Below the pieces are notes generated by a model. That model saw only the letters and a program-made list of their open reading frames with translations, made no database searches and had not been told where the DNA came from. This document shows positions 39,601-44,700 of a stretch of 64,000 nt of DNA, piece after piece. Within the stretch, counting starts at the first letter, position 1; each line of letters opens with the position of its first letter. The position numbers and the translations under genes were made by a program. Location of the stretch: NCBI GenBank assembly GCA_020152595.1, contig JAIGNY010003262.1:218501-282500 (forward strand), given 5' to 3'. This DNA comes from Chiridota heheva. Lineage: Eukaryota > Echinodermata > Holothuroidea > Apodida > Chiridotidae.

Positions 39601-42482
39601 ACAAACCTACCCATACAACCACAAACCCACCCAACCCAAACCCATACAACTAGAAATCACCACCCATATACAAACCCACTCACCCATCCATACATACAAC
39701 CACAAACCCACCCATACAACCACAAACCTACCCATACAACCACAAACCCACCCATACAACCACAAACCCATCCACTCATAAACCCACAAACATACCCACC
39801 CACCCACAAACCCACCCACCCACCTACAAATCCACAAATCCACCCACCCACAAATCCACAAATCCACCTACCCACAAATCCACCCATCCATCCACCCACA
39901 AACCCACCCACCCACCCACAAACCCACCTACCCACACCCAGTTTTGAAGTCCTCTTCAAAAGCTGTGGACTCTCTTTGAAGGTTTTAGTTTGAGGCATCA
40001 CTTACAGATGAGTGATACCCAGCTTGTACAGATGAGTGATACCCAGCTTGTACAGATGAGTGATACCCAGCTTGTACAGATGAGTGATACCCAGCTTGTA
40101 CAGATGAGTGATACCCAGCTTGTACAGATGAGTGATACCCAGCTTGTACAGATGAGTGATACCAAGCTTGTACAGATGAGTGATACAGATGAGTGATTGT
40201 ACAGATGAGTGCTTGTACAGATGAGTGATACCCAGCTTGTACAGATGAGTGATACCCAGCTTGTACAGATGAGTGATACCCAGCTTGTACAGATGAGTGA
40301 TACCCAGCTTGTACAGATGAGTGATACCCAGCTTGTAAACATGATAACTCAAGAACGATACACTGGATTCATTCATAACAGCTTCTATTTTTAAAATGAA
40401 CTGGATTATCAAAATGGACATTGCTATTATACTCCATTTTTGGTAGTTGAAAAAACTCTGTACCAGAATAGCTAACAAAATGTTGTTTGCTATTCTGGTA
40501 CAGAGTGTATTAAGTACCAAAATATGGTAATGGGAAGGCTTTACTCAGTCCATTTTAAAGCTGTTTCATTGGTACTGTACAGTAGGTCTGTAGATGTGTG
40601 ATTTGTAGATGTGCCCTGTTGTTTTTGGTGGGGTGTCATGCATATAAATGAGTACACAGGGTTTAATTAAAAAGAATATTGGAAATGCTCATATTTGAAC
40701 AACTACTGTCTGTTGGTATAATATGTATAATTAGCTAGTATGTACATGGTCATTGTATAATAATGTTGACTTTCATGAATATGCATAGTGGGTGGGGCTA
40801 AATATGGGTTGTTCAAAAGAGCTTGTAAATACAGTATCCAGGAAGGAAACATTGGATTCACGTCATGTGGTACACTGATAGCTCACTGTCTAGATGTGCC
40901 TTATTGTTTTTGTTGGGATATCATGCATATTAATGAGTAGGCAGTGCTAATACAAAAAGCTTTAAGTGCCTATATTTTAACAACTGCATGCCTGTTTTCT
41001 TTTTGTATTTGGTATAATTGTGCTGTTTAAGCTGTTCATGGTATAAAAACACTGAGTCATTGATATGTATGATGGGCAGAGCGTTTGAGTGGTTATGCCA
41101 GAAAAAGCGTGTTTGTGTTTTTATTCAAGTATTTTTCATTTCACAAGATTGATATTCTTTCTTATTTTGAACTATTCTGTAATAAAATTGATTATACAAG
41201 TAATTAAAAACTTAAAATCCATATTGTGCATTGGAACCTCCTGGTTTTCATATTGATATCTTTTTGTCCTACTTTCAGTGGGAAAATCCCACTGTTAACT
41301 TCAGCAGTTTGCACATTGCATTGTCATTAGAAGGTTTGTCAAGTTGCTTGAAATCTTCATGGTTTGTTTAATGGCTTTTTTGTTTAAGATAATCACTGAC
41401 TTTTAGCAGCTGTGTTTATGGTAGCATGGTATTAATTATTTGGTTGTTGAACAAAAATGTCAAATGTGGGTTCTTTTGTTCACCAAAGTGAAAGTTTTGG
41501 GACTTATCACAATGTTTTTGAAAAGCACAATGATGAATTAGCCAAATTCTACATTAACTGTTGAGATATTTCTTTTACATTCTAAAATTTGCATGTCTTG
41601 ATCTCTTTCTATCATAAAATTGCAGCCCTTAAAAATATTAAAGGATTAGGTCAAGGGTCAAGCAAGTTCATTTATATGTAAGAAGACTTCAAAAGAAACA
41701 TAATGGTGCAGAAAGTATTCAAAAATCTTGTTCTGTTAAGGAGATATTAAAGTTTAAAGCTGTCTTATCTCTGTAAAAATGACTGGTGCATTGGGAAAGG
41801 TTGGGCGCTCATCCTCACATAGTATCAATTGTTAATGTATTTAAAAAAAACAAATTTAACTATTTTTTACAATTTTAATTTTTCTTTAAGTGGTAAATTA
41901 TAATTACCATTAATAGATTCTGTTTTACTACTTTCCTGACATATACAGTGGTTTTAACCACAAAATAGCAGGAAACTTTGAGGAATCTGAAGTGGTGACA
42001 TCACAACTAGTCTGATTTCAGTTGTTTCTACACAAATGATACCAAACTTTAAACCTAAATTTCTCCTTAATGGAATAAGATTTTGGAATGCTTTCTCCAC
42101 CATTTTGTTTCTTTTGAACTCCTCTTTTAATTAAGATGGACTTGCCTAACCCTCAACTAATCCTTTAATTTTGCCTCTTTACTGGGGGCTCTCATATTTG
42201 TCTGTGAAATAATACTTAACTGGTTCTGTGCTACCTTATGAAAGTTCTTATTGAGGGTATGAAACATTTTTCAATGACTAAAGGTTTGTATGTACTCATC
42301 ATGTAATGTAGTAAGCATTCTATGTACAGTATTAGTACTCTTTGCTTTATTTAATATTAAAATCTTTTTTTTTGTTTCACAGTTCGACCATGAAGCGGGT
42401 GAATTCTGTGCTCACCAAGATAGATGATAAGCGAGTGAGGGACAAGTTTGCCAACCAGTTTCACTATGCTCTTAAATCATAA
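12652..42482 (+). CDS. UVSSA: UVSSA gene span: UV-stimulated scaffold protein A, 13 coding exons
   Basis: UVSSA works in the nucleus in transcription-coupled nucleotide excision repair. It joins the CSA/CSB complex at stalled RNA polymerase II, carries the deubiquitinase USP7, and brings in TFIIH by binding its p62 subunit. Thirteen exons found by GT..AG borders and phase give a protein of about 888 residues if frame problems in exons 11-12 are ignored (human UVSSA: 709). Domains: VHS-like about residues 18-160, a long less conserved region from exon 4, a p62-binding motif near 512-515, a C-C-C-H zinc finger at 726-746, then a basic tail. Read literally the frame stops at 38,891, giving about 810 residues with an altered end. 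No promoter or non-coding 5' exon was identified; the exon 1 acceptor implies one lies upstream. Confidence 0.95.
12825..12856. other. Start of intron 1 (12825-15460)
   Basis: Donor AA|GTAAGAA at 12825. The 2.6-kb intron that follows holds a 63-bp triplet repeat, a 1-kb 21/22-bp array and MITE M1 copy 2, each listed separately. Confidence 0.8.
12857..13037 (+). repeat. 63-bp repeat, three copies, each an imperfect hairpin
   Basis: Units start at 12857, 12920 and 12983. Each begins ATTCTGCCGTGATGATGAAC and later has TCATCAATCGGCAGG. CTGCCG pairs with CGGCAG and GATGATGA with TCATCATC, so each unit could fold. The separator GTACCACAAATTG is constant. The array begins 32 bp after the exon 1 donor. 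Confidence 0.92.
13130..14180 (+). repeat. 21/22-bp minisatellite (about 48 copies)
   Basis: Unit CCAGGTGTCCATTGACTGCCGG in a 22-bp form (GCCGGCC junction) and a 21-bp form (GCCGCC junction), plus a few short or fused units between 13530 and 13650. The two ends are mostly 22-bp units and much of the interior is 21-bp units in runs, so unit classes are clustered. The unit has no stop in several frames, so overlapping open frames of 340-384 codons appear on the - strand. They are not genes. Confidence 0.97.
14181..14802. other. Intron 1 sequence, no further feature seen
   Basis: Between the 21/22-bp array and MITE M1 copy 2. No exon expected from the UVSSA alignment, since exons 1 and 2 join directly. 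Confidence 0.4.
14803..15386 (+). mobile_element. MITE family M1, copy 2
   Basis: Same orientation as 4878-5435 and opposite to 41638-42168. Left arm: AAAGGATTACTG then GGGTCAAGCAAGTC, CCAAAAGAAACAAATTGGTG and TTATTCCGTTAAGGAGATA. Right arm is the inverse: TCTCACCATTTTGTTTCTTT then GACTTGCTAGAC and AACTAATCCTT. Non-coding. It lies about 75 bp before UVSSA exon 2. Confidence 0.8.
15461..15791 (+). CDS. UVSSA: UVSSA exon 2 (VHS-like domain)
   Basis: Acceptor TGCATTTCAG ends at 15460; donor AGG|GTAAGT at 15792. With two bases from exon 1 it gives 111 codons. It holds most of the VHS-like (ENTH/VHS superfamily) domain: [20 protein letters not shown], then [20 protein letters not shown], then [19 protein letters not shown]. 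Each block is close to human UVSSA. This domain region contacts the CSA side of the repair complex in human studies. Ends in phase 0. Confidence 0.96.
15792..16642. other. Intron 2
   Basis: No gene. A TATTTGTATAGCGCTTTTGAC segment near 16220-16245 resembles the end of an L2-type LINE, and a short (TTA)n tract lies near 16275-16300. Confidence 0.5.
16643..16763 (+). CDS. UVSSA: UVSSA exon 3
   Basis: Acceptor AAATTCTTAG ends at 16642; donor GAAG|GTAAAT at 16764. It encodes [20 protein letters not shown] and a helical, charged stretch ending KKLLKEME. This matches the human region that starts VDFQDTNARSLAERKREE. It follows the VHS-like domain and is probably coiled coil. Phase 1 at the end. Confidence 0.94.
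16764..17039 (+). repeat. Interspersed repeat R1, left part (interrupted by a LINE)
   Basis: Starts TTGGTTCCGATGCGATAGCA near 16794 and carries CTCGTAAACACGATATCTCA, ATTGGATTCATGTCATATG and CATGCATATTAATGAGTAGG. The same blocks recur at 18040-18720, 39120-39300 and 40340-41110. The copy breaks near 17040, where an I-like LINE begins, and resumes after 17960. I do not know the family and it does not code. Confidence 0.72.
17040..17965 (+). mobile_element. I-like LINE fragment (RNase H region plus 3' end)
   Basis: Matches 57220-58072. It starts in the RNase H coding region (CTCAACTTTATTGAGTACTC block), passes CTTTTGGATACCCAGC (the WIP block of RNase H in a shifted frame) and ends with GTTGTGGTGTTGTTAAG then CCTCATCAAACAAAC. 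It has many frame breaks. It sits inside repeat R1, so it inserted later. Confidence 0.8.
17966..18730 (+). repeat. Interspersed repeat R1, right part (two or more units)
   Basis: Carries GTATCTCAAGAATGGTAAAC, ATTCATGTCATATTTGGTAC, CAGATAGCCCATGGTCTG and CATGCATATTAATGAGTG near 18090-18200, then a more diverged round of the same blocks at 18380-18520. The spacing of about 300 bp suggests internal tandem units. Confidence 0.65.
18731..19100. other. Intron 3 sequence without assigned feature
   Basis: AT-rich, nothing recognised. Confidence 0.35.
19364..19903 (+). repeat. 18-bp array, 30 copies, in the RT coding frame
   Basis: Exactly 30 copies of GTTGACAGCAAGCTGAGA, which encodes VDSKLR in the reverse-transcriptase frame. 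In related LINE proteins this segment occurs once (VDxxLR before xEQAGFR). The reading frame stays open from 19313 through the array to 20068. A few units carry substitutions (D to N, G, S to R). Both strands read open in several frames because the unit lacks stops. Confidence 0.97.
20876..22016 (+). repeat. 54-bp array, about 21 copies, in the LINE C-terminal frame
   Basis: The unit (AGAATGAAAGAGGACAGCCA, then CTGCATGACAGCACTGACAT, then GGAAGCCAGAAGGG) encodes [18 protein letters not shown], the segment of the LINE tail that normally occurs once before KRKxGRP. M/R alternates as GAATG or GAAGG between neighbouring units. Two units lack one G (near 21303 and 21356) and shift the frame. Long - strand frames (up to 500 codons) are shadows. 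Confidence 0.97.
22307..22957 (+). CDS. UVSSA: UVSSA exon 4 (central region, largest exon)
   Basis: Acceptor TTTCTTTTCAG ends at 22306; donor ACAG|GTAAGG at 22958. With one base from exon 3 it encodes about 217 residues. It starts [20 protein letters not shown], matching human EIESCLTEVESCFRLL, runs through a poorly conserved, probably disordered region, and ends with [20 protein letters not shown], matching SHGLGSHKYTLDVELCSEG. An acidic SSDEDASQ precedes it. Longer than the human counterpart, which accounts for some of the extra length. Phase 1. Confidence 0.95.
22958..24140. other. Intron 4, left part
   Basis: No gene seen. A short block near 23950-24080 (CAGGGGCCCTTTAGATGGCC then CCCTGGACCCC) may be a diverged repeat. 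Confidence 0.4.
24141..24760. repeat. Compound microsatellite (GTAT)n-(GATA)n-(TA)n-(CATA)n
   Basis: About 620 bp of simple repeats: (TATG)n at 24150-24280, GATA/GACA mix, a long (AT)n block in several runs at 24350-24640 and (CATA)n to 24752. The order TATG..(TA)n..CATA makes the left and right halves complementary, so the block can fold on itself. It ends 45 bp before UVSSA exon 5. Long Tyr/Ile-rich - strand frames here are artefacts. Confidence 0.97.
24798..24910 (+). CDS. UVSSA: UVSSA exon 5
   Basis: Acceptor TTTTTGGCAG ends at 24797; donor CAA|GTAATT at 24911. Encodes [20 protein letters not shown] then [18 protein letters not shown], matching human [36 protein letters not shown] in order and spacing. 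Ends in phase 0. Confidence 0.93.
24911..26246. other. Intron 5
   Basis: No gene. A hairpin CTCCTTAGCC-GATTT-GGCTAAGGAG lies at 25317-25341. A perfect 17-bp inverted pair (TACCACCCCTAATGTGG at 25391-25407, complement at 25996-26012) brackets about 600 bp and could mark a foldback element; I see no wider terminal match. Confidence 0.5.
26247..26472 (+). CDS. UVSSA: UVSSA exon 6 (TFIIH p62-binding motif)
   Basis: Acceptor CCATTTTAG ends at 26246; donor TACG|GTAAAG at 26473. Encodes [20 protein letters not shown] and an acidic run, then [20 protein letters not shown] (26403-26462). In human UVSSA the Phe and Val of FVEV (F408, V411) bind the PH domain of TFIIH p62, and K414 is the ubiquitination site that promotes TFIIH transfer. 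Here F (about 512), V (about 515) and K (about 518) are all kept, preceded by acidic residues as required. This argues that the exon has been under selection. Confidence 0.97.
26473..26834. other. Intron 6, left part
   Basis: No feature recognised before the 72-bp array. Confidence 0.4.
26835..29031 (+). repeat. 72-bp tandem array with a palindrome in every unit (about 30 copies)
   Basis: The unit is about 72 bp (71 in some): AGTCTGACAAGGGTTAATAT, then CAACCCTTGTTGGACTTTGA or TAACCCTTGTT.., then CCAGGAAGGGGACCTGCGCT, then TCACTCAATTCC. The ATTAACCC form is a perfect palindrome (core GGGTTAATATTAACCC, extended to ACAAG on both sides); the ATCAACCC form has one mismatch. Unit classes (CTTTGACC/GAAGG, CTACGACC/GATGG, CTATGACC) recur in a fixed order. 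It fills about 79% of intron 6. Confidence 0.97.
29032..29085 (+). mobile_element. Short SINE fragment at the end of the 72-bp array
   Basis: CCGCTGTGTCCTTGAGCAAG and the following CCTTCACTC match the central TGTCCTTGAGCAAGGCACTT block of the SINE at 38227-38510. Only about 50 bp remain. Confidence 0.55.
29258..29525 (+). CDS. UVSSA: UVSSA exon 7
   Basis: Acceptor GCTTTTACAG ends at 29257; donor AAGAA|GTAAGT at 29526. Encodes a Pro/Ser/Lys-rich linker ([20 protein letters not shown]) then a block [20 protein letters not shown] with a helical, Lys-rich end. The first glycine codon is completed by exon 6 (GLEPLD), following the conserved HLREEYG. It is poorly conserved with human UVSSA, but the joining phase and open frame leave no doubt about membership. 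Ends in phase 2. Confidence 0.9.
29526..30803. other. Intron 7
   Basis: No gene. A 9-bp inverted repeat (ATTCTAATT/AATTAGAAT) lies near 29813-29842. No repeat family is identified. Confidence 0.4.
30804..30980 (+). CDS. UVSSA: UVSSA exon 8
   Basis: Acceptor TTTTGCCCAG ends at 30803; donor ATGAG|GTACTT at 30981. Encodes [20 protein letters not shown], then [20 protein letters not shown] and [14 protein letters not shown]. The [13 protein letters not shown] segment matches human APVVPYGVDLHYW, a conserved block just before the DUF2043 zinc-finger region. Phase 2 at the end. Confidence 0.95.
31270..31845 (+). repeat. Polypurine tract of GGAAG/GAAGG units in intron 8
   Basis: About 575 bp that are almost only purine apart from CC/TC islands: repeats of GAAGGCCGGGAAGGAGGGG and GGAAGTCGGGAAGGAGAAG of about 13-40 bp, poorly ordered. 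Strong strand asymmetry, with G-runs suited to G-quadruplex or triplex forms. The long - strand Pro/Ser/Phe frames are by-products. About 60 bp before it, a 'GCATTTGTGTTTTCC' stretch is unremarkable. Confidence 0.93.
31846..32569. other. Intron 8, right part
   Basis: No feature seen before exon 9; polypyrimidine tract GATTATTTCTCTGCAACAG belongs to the exon 9 acceptor. Confidence 0.4.
32570..32630 (+). CDS. UVSSA: UVSSA exon 9 (micro-exon, 61 nt)
   Basis: Acceptor CTCTGCAACAG ends at 32569; donor CTGGAG|GTATGT at 32631. With two bases from exon 8 it gives [21 protein letters not shown]. This corresponds to human SDSQHRFWKPSEVEEEVVN (conserved W and the acidic EVV). It fits in phase on both sides (2 to 0), which supports this short exon. 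Confidence 0.9.
32631..34050. other. Intron 9, left part
   Basis: About 1.4 kb without gene or repeat that I recognise. An open frame at 33508-33705 (-) is treated as chance. Confidence 0.4.
34051..35535 (+). repeat. 56-bp tandem array (about 26 copies)
   Basis: Unit of 56 bp: GTTTTGCCAGTATGTTTGGT, then TGATATCTCATGAATCAATC, then ACTATATCTGGCTAAG. Two linked variants alternate in blocks: GGTTTTGCC with GGTTGATATC, and GGTTCTGCC with GGTTAATATC (one exception near 34975). Two units near 34335-34395 are shortened. It lies wholly in intron 9. Confidence 0.97.
35768..36172. mobile_element. MITE family M2 (inverted-repeat element)
   Basis: Left arm AATAAAGAAACAAATTGGTG then TATCTTAGTTCGTTAAGGAG and TTTCAAAGATTTCA; right arm, read in reverse, TTAAAGAAACAAATTGGTGA then TTATCTTATTCC and TTTTAAAGATTTCAG. 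The arms match for about 90 bp with gaps. It shares the AAAGAAACAAATTGGTG terminal motif with M1, so the two families may be related. It ends about 100 bp before exon 10. Confidence 0.68.
36271..36390 (+). CDS. UVSSA: UVSSA exon 10 (DUF2043 core, zinc finger part 1)
   Basis: Acceptor GTTTTTCCAG ends at 36270; donor CTCAAG|GTACTG at 36391. Encodes [20 protein letters not shown] then [20 protein letters not shown], matching human DISEMLRSRHITFAGKFEPV then WCRAPRPDGRLCERQDRLK. Supplies the first two zinc-finger cysteines (about 726 and 735; spacing 8 residues, against 9 in human). Phase 0 on both ends. Confidence 0.97.
36391..36411 (+). other. Exon 10 donor and 20-nt gap to a minisatellite
   Basis: The intron 10 donor GTACTG is weak compared with the others and is followed almost at once by the 27-bp array. 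Reading through it from exon 10 reaches an in-frame TGA after 13 codons, so retention would truncate the protein. Confidence 0.7.
36412..37155 (+). repeat. 27-bp tandem array (about 27 copies)
   Basis: Unit of 27 bp: GCTTAATTGCCTGATGGCTA then CCAATTG, with T/C and CC/CA variants in runs (GGTTACC with GCCTG; GGCTACC with GCATG). Contains CCAATTGG, a perfect 8-bp palindrome, in most copies. The unit is a multiple of three without stops in several frames, so a + frame of 217 codons and - frames up to 310 codons result. They have no gene support. Confidence 0.97.
37268..37705 (+). repeat. 20-bp tandem array (about 21 copies)
   Basis: Unit ATGGGATTATTGATCACTTG with the TGATCA palindrome inside. 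A few units change CAC to TAC, or GGG to GAG or GAA. Separated from the 27-bp array by about 110 bp. Confidence 0.97.
37706..38034. other. Intron 10, middle
   Basis: No feature recognised. Confidence 0.35.
38040..38196 (+). repeat. 21-bp tandem array (about 7.5 copies)
   Basis: Unit CCTACAGCAGAACTACCTAT plus A (21 bp), one copy with CTATAAC and one with CTTATAC. Confidence 0.95.
38227..38515 (+). mobile_element. tRNA-derived SINE directly before exon 11
   Basis: A tRNA-like head with an A box TAGCTCAGGAG (38233-38243) and B box GGTTCGATTCC (38269-38279), then the conserved body TGTCCTTGAGCAAGGCACTT and CAGTCCACTCAGCTG, then the 3' part CTCCCATCCAGAAGAGTCATG. The tail runs into TTTAGCTTTAGCTAACAAT. 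The UVSSA exon 11 acceptor (CTTTTTACCTGTAACAG) follows within about 10-30 bp. A second copy lies at 49850-50158 on the - strand. Confidence 0.88.
38527..38637 (+). CDS. UVSSA: UVSSA exon 11 (zinc finger part 2)
   Basis: Acceptor ACCTGTAACAG ends at 38526; donor CAACAG|GTAGAA at 38638. Encodes [20 protein letters not shown] then a Q/E/P-rich run. Cys and His (about 743 and 746) complete the C-C-C-H zinc finger; human has CPFHGKIVPRDDEGRP. After PSAPE the sequence has near-repeats of GAACCACCA, and the expected tail (E/R/Q-rich, leading to WQDP) appears in a different frame at the start of exon 12. An indel in this exon or at the junction is therefore likely. Confidence 0.9.
38638..38795. other. 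Intron 11 (158 bp)
   Basis: Shortest intron of the gene. Its acceptor is a NAGNAG pair (TACAGCAG), which allows a one-codon difference but not a frame change. Confidence 0.75.
38796..39026 (+). CDS. UVSSA: UVSSA exon 12, frame disrupted
   Basis: Acceptor TTCTTTACAG ends at 38795; donor AAAGC|GTGAGT at 39027. Conserved UVSSA tail pieces lie in three frames in order: WQDPGLL from 38819, EDIEAATGD from 38841, and from about 38866 [20 protein letters not shown] and [20 protein letters not shown]. Human has WQDPELMRDVEAATG and PSLTNLKAQADTARARI. The literal frame from exon 11 hits TAA at 38889-38891. One extra base near 38840-38845 and one near 38862-38868, plus an earlier indel, explain it. Either assembly indels or inactivation. 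Confidence 0.85.
39027..39119. other. Intron 12, left edge (39027-42382)
   Basis: Donor GC|GTGAGT. The 3.4-kb intron holds repeat R1 pieces, microsatellites, a 24-bp array, a nested MITE and MITE M1 copy 3. Confidence 0.7.
39120..39300 (+). repeat. Interspersed repeat R1, fragment
   Basis: TTGGTTCCGATGTGATAGCA at 39127 and the following CCTATGCGATCGTGATGGTG match the start of R1 at 16794. The remainder diverges after about 90 bp. Confidence 0.65.
39448..39940. repeat. (CATA)n microsatellite grading into a 20-bp CCACCCATACAACCACAAAC array
   Basis: About 29 copies of CATA at 39448-39562, then degenerate units around CCCATACAACCACAAACC and CACCCACAAATCCACAAAT to 39940. The - strand Trp/Gly/Cys-rich open frames are artefacts of the repeat. 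Confidence 0.95.
40004..40338 (+). repeat. 24-bp tandem array (about 13 copies)
   Basis: Unit CAGATGAGTGATACCCAGCT plus TGTA. The run is interrupted at about 40175-40220 by shorter pieces (GATACAGATGAGTGATTGTA). The last unit reads into GTAAACATGATAACTCAAGA, the R1 sequence that follows, so the array probably arose from the edge of R1 (GCTTGTAAACAC). Confidence 0.95.
40339..41110 (+). repeat. Interspersed repeat R1, two units, with a nested MITE
   Basis: R1 blocks: GATAACTCAAGAACGATACA at 40343; GTAGATGTGCCCTGTTGTTT near 40610; CATGCATATAAATGAGTAC near 40639; then a second round with GTAAATACAGTATCCAGG at 40825 and CATGCATATTAATGAGTAGG at 40922. The first round is cut at 40377-40565 by a separate element. 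No coding capacity. Confidence 0.72.
40377..40565. mobile_element. Foldback MITE nested in R1, with TCAT flanks
   Basis: A 189-bp element with ends AACAGCTT/AAGCTGTT and inner inverted repeats, including a perfect 18-bp stem ACTCTGTACCAGAATAGC (40455-40472) with its complement at 40489-40506, loop 16 nt. The outer arms (TTTAAAATGRACTG) also pair. TCAT lies on both sides (40373-40376 and 40566-40569). Taking out the element and one TCAT restores the R1 order (GATTCAT..TTGGTAC). Confidence 0.72.
41111..41637. other. Intron 12, middle
   Basis: No feature recognised. Confidence 0.35.
41638..42168 (-). mobile_element. MITE family M1, copy 3
   Basis: Left arm AAAGGATTAGGTCAAGGGTC, then CTTCAAAAGAAACATAATGG and TCTGTTAAGGAGATATTAAA. 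Right arm read in reverse: AAAGGATTAGTTGAGGGTTA, GTTCAAAAGAAACAAAATGG and TTATTCCATTAAGGAGAAAT. The arms match for about 120 bp, and both edges read TTAAAGGATTAG. The interior is inverted relative to copies 1 and 2 (GTGATGTCACCAC block). Non-coding. Confidence 0.82.
42383..42482 (+). CDS. UVSSA: UVSSA exon 13 (last exon and stop)
   Basis: Acceptor TTTTGTTTCACAG ends at 42382; stop TAA at 42480-42482. Encodes [20 protein letters not shown] then [12 protein letters not shown] and stop, matching human [24 protein letters not shown]. The conserved C-terminus fixes both the strand and the end of the gene. The frame joins exon 12 if read from the third exon 12 frame (GC|T), i.e. not from the frame that enters exon 12. 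Confidence 0.96.
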
Positions 42483-43020
42483 GGTTTTAGAACTTTCTGC
42501 TTAGTTGAGAAATACCCTGCCATATTTCACACAGATTTCTATTTCTACACAGTGCATGCAATGTAATATACTTTGGTTTTGTAAATACAGTTGTTGCATT
42601 TTGATCTAAAATGAGACATAAACCAAGAGGGTGGTGCATTATAAGTGAGAGTCTTATAATATGTAAAAAGATAAGGAGATTATGACAAGGGGCCTATGCA
42701 TGGTCTCTTGCTTTCTTGTGTAAGAAAACAAATTCTGCTGTGAATTTTGATTATATGAAAATTGATACCAAAGCACCCAAGTCAAATTGTTATCTCGATT
42801 TCCATTTATATCATGCATGCCATTAAGTTTCATGAAATGTAAGGTACATGTATGTTCAGCTCATACTATGCTTAGTTATTTCTTTTATCATTTATCTGTT
42901 TATGACGATCCTCGATCCTATTCTTATTTTTATATATGTTGTTGATATTTTTGTAAATATTTTGTGATAAGGGCCAATGGCCTAGTGCACTAATTTAATA
43001 AATGAATGAATAAATGAATG
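42483..43020 (+). other. UVSSA 3' UTR and flank; possible LINE tail with AATAAA
   Basis: Two AATAAA hexamers at 42997-43002 and 43009-43014 could serve polyadenylation. They lie in GGGCCAATGGCC followed by (AATGAATG)n, which resembles the 3' end of a CR1-type LINE, so the signal may have been borrowed from a transposon. No other AATAAA is obvious closer to the stop codon. Confidence 0.5.
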
Positions 43021-43869
43021 AATTTAAAATTCTTATCAAGTGGTTAGAAATATCCAGTTTATAGCTTTTTCATTTATCAGGTCTAATTCTCCAAACTTTT
43101 AATGTAATTTTTTTCAGACCCATCTTTTTTGTAAGCTAGTGTTTTTTATCAAAATGATTTTTTTTATACTTTTAACCCTCAATCAATGACCAATGTTGGC
43201 TTAAATTTGCACAAGGTATTAAAAAAGAGTCATAAAGACTTAAGTTGTCTACCACAGTTCATGCATCCCAGTTTTTCTATTCAAGGGTAGTGGAATGCTA
43301 ATGAGCTGTAAAGAAGCACTGGAAAGCTGTTTTGCTCATAGTTTCCAAGAAACTTGTCAATTTTTGGCCAAGTCACTGACGATAATAACTGTGTAATGTT
43401 GTATTAGTTCTTGCATAGCCTATTAATGTTCAATATCAGGCCTACCCAGAAGGTGACAATTGCATAGATGGTTTGGGACAATGACTATTTTGAAATTGAC
43501 TTTTGGCGAATAATTGTGACTAATTATTAAAAAGATGAGGTAGGCTTGAAAGTCCTGCTAATTTATAATAAAGATAAGAAAATTCTCTTGATATGTTCAT
43601 TAAATGTCTAAAATTGATGTATTTAGCTAAATATGTCCCTAAAAATTGAGCATTCACGAAGAGTAAATTTTCTTTCAAAGTTTGTGGTGCATGGACTTGA
43701 ATCACAGATCCTTGTTTTAAATATTTTTCCTCGTTTTTTTACAAAACAATTGCCTGCCATGAAATTTTGAATAGAGATACCTACTTATGTAAGTGAAATT
43801 GTGTTCTTAAAACTACTGATTCTATTCAGGAAGGGAAAATATGACCAAATTTAACGTCTTGAAGTTGAC
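43021..43869. other. Intergenic stretch, no gene seen
   Basis: AT-rich; no feature recognised. Confidence 0.35.
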
Positions 43870-44700
43870 TTTTAATTTTCAAGGTCTCATACCACTTAAC
43901 AACTTATTCCAAAGCAAGCTGTTAGGAACATATGCAAAATACCTTATCAAACTCGTACTGCACCTCTGTTCAAAGCATTAGGCATTCTTAAGTTATTTGA
44001 CCTTTTCTCCTACCAGTTAGGGATATCCCTATTTCAGTTTTATCATGGCCTCCTCCCTAAGCTTTTATTCTTTTTCAATTTCAATACTGCCCTCCATTCA
44101 TATAAAACCCGTTCTATAAACAAATGCATTCTCCTCTACCATTATGCAGTCCAGCAGTGTGTTGCACAAGTGATAAATTCTGGAATTCCCTACCCATTAC
44201 CATTAGAAATTTTGTATTGCTGTACAATTTAAAAAGAAACCTAAAACTACCTCAAAAACTATCTGTTAAATAATATGCCTAATTAGACTTAGATTTGTAT
44301 CCTTTTCATATACGCTATCTCTTTCTGTTTATGTAAATTAATGTATGTTTTCTTCCTTTTGTGGGAGAGAGAGGAGGGGTTATTGCACCACAGGGAGGTG
44401 TTCCTTGGTTGATGTACCTTGGGGTGCGGAGGTGTACTGAGAAGGTGTTCGGGGGATGTGGGTTAGGGTTGCATTTCTGTTTACTATTATTATTTATTTT
44501 CAAGAGCCAGACTAGGAAAGATGACTTATTTCTGGTCCTTTATCTTCTTTCAGTAGTTACCACATCACATGTTTATAGCTAAGTGCATGTTCTATACATG
44601 TTTCTTACAAAATATTTTTGAATATTGCATTGTCCAAACTTCTTGCTATGGTTTGTGTATATTTCATTGTAAACTGATCTGAAGATAAATCAAATCAATT
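43870..44700 (+). mobile_element. Diverged LINE 3' end
   Basis: Broken + frames resemble the C-terminus of CR1/jockey-type reverse transcriptase: RTAPLFKALGILKLFDLFSY, then FQFYHGLLPKLL, then SYKTRSINKC, then a run equivalent to the FKKKLK end near 44230. Frame breaks are common. The end is about 44,700 by loose similarity only. Confidence 0.6.
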
